This document shows positions 57,395-64,000 of a DNA stretch of 64,000 bases, one piece after another. The first letter of the stretch is position 1; each line of letters opens with the position of its first letter. The position numbers were made by a program, and so were the translations under genes. Source of the stretch: Zychaea mexicana (Eukaryota > Mucoromycota > Mucoromycetes > Mucorales > Lichtheimiaceae); the NCBI RefSeq assembly GCF_025766255.1, contig NW_026516665.1, positions 372,001 to 436,000 on the forward strand. Reading direction: 5' to 3'. Under the pieces are notes generated by a model. The model was not told the origin of the DNA and did no database searches. It was given only the letters and a program-made list of their open reading frames with translations.

Positions 57395-58333
57395 ATGCAG
57401 CTTCAACAGCATCAGCACCAATCATCGCCAGTATCGATGAAGCAACACAGACACGTCTGTATCTATCCAAATTGCGGCTGGAGCTTCAAGCGCTTTGAGC
57501 ATCTCAAACGGCACATGCTTGTTCATACCGGCGAACGACCACACGCTTGTCCATTCCCTGGCTGTGGAAAACGGTTCAGCCGATCCGACAACCTTCATGC
57601 CCATCATCGAACGCACTTGAAAAAGCGAATGAAGCAACATACAAAGACCAAGAACAACGGCTCAAGCTCACGTCCTCCAGCAAATACAGCAGAGCTTGCT
57701 GTCTCATTGGATACAAAGTATAACAACGACGGCAGCAATAACAGTGGCAGCATTAAAATGACACGGTGTGAGGAACCAGCAACAACAGCAACAACCACTC
57801 CCAAAGACCATCAACAAAATCATCATCATCGTCACCACCACCATCAGCAGCAGCATCATCATCAGCGATCTGCTAGCATCCCATCTCCCGCTTCTCCTCA
57901 CCCTTCATCTGTATCTTCAACGTACTATGCAGCTGCTGCGGTCGCGGCAGCAGCTGCCGTTCATCCACCGCCACCTCCATCACAGCATTCAAATACTGAT
58001 GAATCCAAACAATCACCGATATATACGTTCTCTCCACGCTACGCGTCTATGATACTGGATCATCATAGCAATAGCAACAAGCACGCCATCTCCTCCGCTT
58101 CTTCTATAGGACTGTATAATCATCCTGCGCACCATAATCATCATCATCAGCAACATCACTCACAACAGCATAATCACCATCATCATCAGGGACCTCCAGC
58201 GACGATGGAATACTCCACTTTTGCATGTGCTACATATGGACCGGATCAGACAGCCAACCCTAATCGTAACGATTCATCTCTCCAACCTTTTATCTCTGAA
58301 TGGCACCCAGGAGGTGTTGCAAGAGGATACTAG
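57395..58333 (+). CDS. C2H2 zinc-finger transcription factor, two fingers
   Basis: A single exon of 312 codons. Two adjacent C2H2 fingers sit at the N-terminus: C22/C27/H40/H44 ([20 protein letters not shown]) and C52/C57/H70/H74 ([20 protein letters not shown]), both C-x4-C-x12-H-x3-H, joined by the HTGERPH linker. The KRFEHLKRH and FSRSDNLxxH recognition helices are the type seen in fungal regulators related to Msn2/Con7/Ste12-associated fingers, where RSDNL favours GC-rich or AG-rich sites; no orthologue is claimed. The remainder is His-, Ser-, Pro- and Ala-rich ([11 protein letters not shown], several HHHH tracts) and probably disordered activation sequence. The ATG at 57395 was taken because it is the first in frame after a pyrimidine-rich leader. 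Confidence 0.85.
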   Translation: MQLQQHQHQSSPVSMKQHRHVCIYPNCGWSFKRFEHLKRHMLVHTGERPHACPFPGCGKRFSRSDNLHAHHRTHLKKRMKQHTKTKNNGSSSRPPANTAELAVSLDTKYNNDGSNNSGSIKMTRCEEPATTATTTPKDHQQNHHHRHHHHQQQHHHQRSASIPSPASPHPSSVSSTYYAAAAVAAAAAVHPPPPPSQHSNTDESKQSPIYTFSPRYASMILDHHSNSNKHAISSASSIGLYNHPAHHNHHHQQHHSQQHNHHHHQGPPATMEYSTFACATYGPDQTANPNRNDSSLQPFISEWHPGGVARGY

Positions 58334-60096
58334 GTTCCATTCACAAGCCTCAAATTATCACAGAAAATTATTTGCACTTTCCACATTCTGTTTCTTATCC
58401 TCAATTCGGCACAAATCAATAATAAATGAGATTTTATCTAACTGTAACTATCAAAGTGAGATTTGGGGGTGGAGAAAAAAACAAGTTATGTATGTCACTT
58501 GATATTATTTATAGCGCAGCAGCAACAAGCAGCATCAGCATATGTTATAGCATGCAATTTTTTCTTTCTTGTTTCTTCGTTTTCCATCTGCATGATGTTC
58601 TTATGATAACGACGAGAATAATGAATGGTATGCGCAAACCTATCCAATTAGCTTCGTGCTTTCAATTCTTCATCGCTCTCATAACGGAAGGTTTATTTCC
58701 AAACTGTAATAACAATAATTTATACACGATTAATGTGACGTACATTTATTGAATTGCTGCGGGTTTGTGTGGTCCGCTGGATATATACTTTCTCGTGTGC
58801 TCCCATCCCTTCCGGAAATCTTTTCTGATAGGTGCATCAGAGTAACTAATGGCTTGAATGCAGCAAAAGCTTAAAGTTACATGTTAGGGATCGCTAGCTC
58901 TCCTTTTTTTACATTGTTCTTTACAAGTAAAAAACGCCCCAAGTTCCTCGGTATATGACGTGGTATCATTACAATCACTCTCGTCTGATGAGATTTGGTA
59001 TCTATAACATATAATAATAATTTATACCACTCACAACTGATCATTACACCATGAATACATCAAGACAACCCAACTCTTTATGAATATGGCGATAAAATGT
59101 CGAGCGACGACGTTTCGGATAATCTAGGAACACCTTGAGGAGTGAAGCAGAAACAAGATGTCGAAACTGTTCCATAACAACACTACATATGGCCTAGACC
59201 TGTGCACCAACTACGTACCTGGCACTGTATCATTTTTATTTTACAATCTGAGTAATATCAAATACATTTTATGATAAGTGCCTCTGGTCGTTATGTTTCT
59301 GAGTCGAGCAGGAAAAAATAATACCATTTAATTCTAGATAACGGACTGGATCAAAGGGCTCTACCGCGTGGAAAACAAGGGGAAATTGGGTATCCTTAGC
59401 TGGGTATAGCTGATGATTCACCTATGTAAGTAACAGGCAATACGCATACTTTCTGTATATACTATAACAACAAATTGTTATCCTCATCATATTTACTTAT
59501 TTGCAACAGGGTCTTGTTCATCTGGTGTAACGAATGATCATATGTTTATCAAAAGCAGACAGATTATAAAGAGCAACTTGCATTTTTGTTTTGTTGTGAT
59601 CCGCGCAAATTGGCGCATGCTTGTTATTGTCGATATAGCATGCACATGAGCGAGTATTGCTCATCAAAAGCGAGCAAGTACAAAAAACAAATCGCGTTTA
59701 TGCCATCATGCCTTGTTGTTGTTGTTGCTATATACACAACACACATAGCTTGAATTCAAACAGATAGAGGGAGCGAATGACATACACTCTCAGTTGACTT
59801 GTTCTGCAGATATTTTTATCTCTTGTAGAATATTCACTGCCCTTCCCTATCAAAATAATTTATTTATTGGGAATGACGATCAACCCTCAAGAGTCGCCCT
59901 GTGCCTCAAGTTATAATCGTCTCTTATTGGAATAGCGGAGACCAGAAAGAGACTCAGTATTCATACAAACTGCTGCAAAACTAAAGGCAGCAGGAAGGGG
60001 TGTAAGCCTGTCGGTGAATCTGAAGTCCAAAAACTCAGTTGTAGTAACGCGCGTGACGAGAGCTCTCTTCCCTTTGCTCGTCTTTGATACTACTAC
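58334..60096. other. Intergenic, 1.8 kb
   Basis: A 3' region of the C2H2 gene, then AT-rich DNA and the ARL1 promoter. No coding frame of interest, RNA gene or inverted-repeat element was recognised. Confidence 0.55.
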
Positions 60097-61120
<1,024 letters not shown>

Positions 61121-61480
61121 AAAGAAACTCTCCGCTGCACATATCACACACATTCTCTCTCTCTCTCTCTCTCTCGCTCAATACGTACACACACACACTC
61201 ACACACTCACAAAAGACACATGGCTTTTTTTTCCCTTCCACTGTAGACATCTTTTTTTTTTGCTTTTCTCTTCTAAACCAACGCTCTACTATATGTACTT
61301 GTATCTATCACCCCTCTTCTTTTGCTACCTAGCAAACCGTCTAGCCAACCGATTAATGAACCGGTTTAGCTCAGAACTTCCTCACTCTACATATGCACAA
61401 ACAATTGAAACACACTAAATCAAGCAAAGATCATTTTTTTTTCTTTTTTCGGCCCCTCATTTTATTACAGTGTTAACGCG
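61121..61480. other. 3' flank of ARL1 with dinucleotide repeats
   Basis: A (TC)n tract at 61154-61175 and CA-rich DNA at about 61190-61215, followed by T-rich DNA. No gene was seen. Confidence 0.6.
61154..61175. repeat. (TC)11 microsatellite
   Basis: An uninterrupted TC dinucleotide run just beyond the ARL1 stop codon. Confidence 0.85.
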
Positions 61481-62010
61481 CGGCCTAACCAGGACGGTGA
61501 CTTGCTCCTTCCTATACAAGACATAAAAGAATGAGTCAAGAGACGAATAACTGAGTACTTTTTTTTTAGATAACTGCTATGAAACTAACGTCGATGCGGG
61601 TATACTGGGGCGCACGGAGCCGGCGGATGATGCTCCTTTCTGCTTTGTCCACATAGGCATCCTTTAATACGACAGGCAATTTATAATAAGCCAAGAAGAA
61701 GAAAGGGAGATATACACACTGAGTTTTGCGTCTTTTGATATCATGCCGCTAAAAGAAGGCAATTAGAGACAAAACAAACCTCGACATCCCGGAACCAACG
61801 ACACATTAGCCAAATGGTTTAGCCATTGTGTACTGAGGTGGGCCAAGTCCACTATTAGGGGGAAGCGGAAAGGAAAAGAACTCGAGACAATGGAAAGAAT
61901 AACGAGTAACATTTTGACTGAAGTTTTCCCGTTTTATTTCAATTGCGGAGTTCGCTGCTGTACCGCTAAACAATGAGGATGTTGAGTGCAAGTGCTTGTA
62001 CACGTGGCAG
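61481..62010 (-). other. Possible small spliced gene, unresolved
   Basis: On the minus strand there are several good splice-like boundaries close together (acceptors near 61754, 61664 and 61514; donors near 61725 and 61589). Protein-like readings include KAERSIIRRLRAPQYTRID (61655-61590) and EQVTVLVRPRVNTVIK (61510-61465), but they require incompatible phases with the splice sites I tried. I could not build one consistent frame or recognise a family. A small basic protein is possible. Confidence 0.25.
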
Positions 62011-62095
62011 GTGTATTAACTTCTTTTTTAATACGCTCCCTCCATTAGAGTTTTGCCCGTGACGTAGAAAAAGAACTATGCGGATTCGAGAAATG

Positions 62096-62179
62096 CTAAT
62101 GCTCTTGTAACTCGTCTAGTTTCTCCAAGTAGTCAATTGGAGAATGCCAATCAGGGTGACTATTTTGATCTGGCGGGAT
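62096..62179 (-). other. Orphan terminal-exon candidate
   Basis: After a CGCAACAG acceptor at 62180-62187 the minus strand reads 27 codons, IPPDQNSHPDWHSPIDYLEK and LDELQEH, then TAG. Composition is strongly protein-like. I found no upstream exon in the following 400 bases, so it may be a gene fragment. Confidence 0.3.
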
Positions 62180-64000
62180 CTGTTGCGATAAGAAGGTACC
62201 ATGGTAACACATGATCAAGGTAGTCTGGCTAATATCCTTCGGCTATACTTATCCTCTTCGTTTGCTTCTTAAGGGGGGGAGGGCAAATTGGATTAAGTAT
62301 TGCGCTGCTCAAATGATTCCTCTACTTGTACACAAAGAAACACTTGATAATAGATATGTAGTAGCACTATATGTGCTTACTTTAAAACAGTGTTTCATTC
62401 ATATTATATGATAATGGCGCTAAGCAGCTTGTGATAGCTTCGTTTGCAAGATGGCAAAAGATTATCGATATTAGTATGTCTGTTATATTCATTAAGCATA
62501 TAATAGCTGTGATCTAAATCTAGAAAGGTTTATTCATTAGTAGCTATGATAATACTTGCAATAGTTAATTTGTACATGTTGAAGGAGCAGACTTAAAGTT
62601 AACCTTTTACAAAGCTCGCATCTCTTCGCTTGCGGCATTTGGTGACTCGCCATGTCCTTTTTACTAAGAGATGAAGCTACTTGTATATTAGAGGGTACGT
62701 TGTTATATCCGCAAGCACAAGTAAAGCAGAATTACATCAGTTTCGTAGAAAAAAGGACACATTAGTACAACCCCAAGCGTGTCTGTGCACTAGATTGTAT
62801 TTAACAGATCATGTCGAATCATCAGGGTGATGGTGCTCATCCAATATACCTAGCCATTTTTAGATTGAGCAGTACCTATTCTTGGGAGTATGATACATTG
62901 TACATACAGATTATGTAGATCAGAGAGTACAATACAGGTATCAGAGCGGTTCCTTGTAAATTTTATATAGGACGTGGCGGTAACCATCACAGAGGCAGCA
63001 TCATAGCTTATCATATAACAGTATCGTAAAATCAAGAGATGATAGTTAAATGATCTGAATCTCGCGTAATAGTGCGCAATTAAAACATCCCACTATAACT
63101 GTTATGTTGTTCGCTCTTGTTTTTTTAAGTGTCGTCGTTCGTTTGTATTGGCTCGTTGTGATAAAATACCCCAAAGTATCGGAATCAAAGAAGTCGGATT
63201 TCTACGCTGTCTAAAGCGGAACAGCTGAAAATTCCGAATAGTTCAGGCAATCAAAGAGATGAACATGTGTAGTGATTCTTCTGGATGCGGTAGAGTGAAA
63301 GCTAATCAACGAAGAAATGCTTCTAAAGATCCTGATTGAGACAAAGACGGTCGTCAGGACCCCTAAGTCAACATCGTGAGCAGCAGCAACACGAACATAT
63401 GTCATCTTTTCGCCTTCACAATCATTCGTTAACTTGTGCAAGATGAAAGGGAACACGTATGTTCGTATAGTCATTTCGTGCATCTTGGGCCAATGACTGA
63501 TCCTACTCTTGCATTCAGAGCAAAAAGAGGTAATGGAGAAAATTAATAAACATATAGATTTCTTTGATAGTCATTACACAACCATTTGACTGTTTCAAAT
63601 CAGTGCTTACACGAATCTTATACGTTGGACCAATGTCATCTTCTGTTAGTGAGGAAACAATCACTGCTTTATGATATCACGATTCGGAGAAGTCATGCGC
63701 TTGGTTGTAGGTAACGTGAGTATGATATATCTCCTTCATGATCAATAACGCACGTATATCCATTGATATATTTAGTTTTCCAGACGGCCAGATGAAATTA
63801 AAAATGTCTTTGTAAAGTTCATTAATCGAGAGTCGCTACTGTATAGGCAGCCAACGAAAGACTTGAAGATATTCCGCTTAGTAAGATACTTATTATCATT
63901 GTTTCGCTTACTTTACAGTCTATCGTAAACACAGCTGCTTGAAGACAGTTAAAGAATTGACAGGTAAATAAGGCGCACGACTTTGATCCAAACCTCGATA
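62180..64000. other. AT-rich end of window with possible HEAT-like exon relics
   Basis: No complete gene. On the minus strand at 63520-63380 the reading MTIRTYVFPFILHKLTNDCE and YVRVAAAHDVDL has the spacing of a HEAT repeat from phosphatase regulatory subunits, and near 63645-63615 SLTEDDIGPTYKIR precedes a GTAAGC donor. Stops and shifts separate them. This could be the decayed or intron-broken part of a gene that extends past the window, or chance. Confidence 0.3.

Overview
The window is a gene-dense nuclear segment of an early-diverging filamentous fungus, most likely Mucoromycota (Mucorales-like). The basis is many short GT-AG introns, transcription factors full of Gln/His/Ser/Asn runs, pyrimidine- and homopolymer-rich intergenic DNA, and conserved fungal or opisthokont housekeeping genes on both strands with no operon structure. 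Gene spans below run from start codon to stop codon and include introns; exon joins were worked out by hand from splice consensus and protein-family continuity.

Layout. 1-540: 3' end of pyruvate kinase (+). 3.7-6.1 kb: M20/PM20D2-like amidohydrolase (+). 6.6-7.3 kb: Ups2/PRELI lipid-transfer protein (+). 8.7-11.0 kb: class I methyltransferase with a long low-complexity N-terminus (+). 12.4 kb: mitochondrial ribosomal protein mL49 (+). 13.2-14.1 kb: unknown membrane protein (+). 14.5-17.5 kb: RBM26/27 (Rmn1)-like RNA-binding protein (-). 19.9-21.6 kb: Zn2Cys6 factor (+). 22.1-25.8 kb: BAR-PH-ArfGAP-ankyrin protein (-). 28.1-30.4 kb: MFS transporter (+). 31.2-33.7 kb: SAMHD1-like dNTPase (-). 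34.3-36.5 kb: S10 serine carboxypeptidase (-), followed at 36.8-38.1 kb by a decayed copy of the same gene. 38-42.6 kb: transposon-derived debris (a TA-flanked MITE, a tyrosine-recombinase relic, another decayed coding relic). 42.7-44.4 kb: GATA factor (+) with seven GATA sites upstream. 45.9-47.1 kb: PPR protein (-). 48.0-51.6 kb: VPS35 (+). 51.8-53.0 kb: calmodulin (-). 55.3-56.9 kb: SPOUT1/C9orf114-like methyltransferase (+). 57.4-58.3 kb: C2H2 factor (+). 60.1-61.1 kb: ARL1 (+). 61.1-64 kb: no complete gene found, only orphan exon-like fragments.

The genes do not form one pathway. Several belong to membrane traffic (VPS35, ARL1, the ArfGAP), mitochondrial maintenance (Ups2-like, mL49, PPR) and transcription (Zn2Cys6, GATA, C2H2). 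The most unusual theme is splicing architecture: internal coding micro-exons of 15, 17 and 18 nt in three genes (the 17-nt one carries the catalytic His-Asp of the dNTPase), start exons with only 3 or 4 coding nt in calmodulin and ARL1, and two clear GC-AG introns. Two non-autonomous pogo-like elements with TA duplications are also well supported. I did not find a new defence or secondary-metabolite system.
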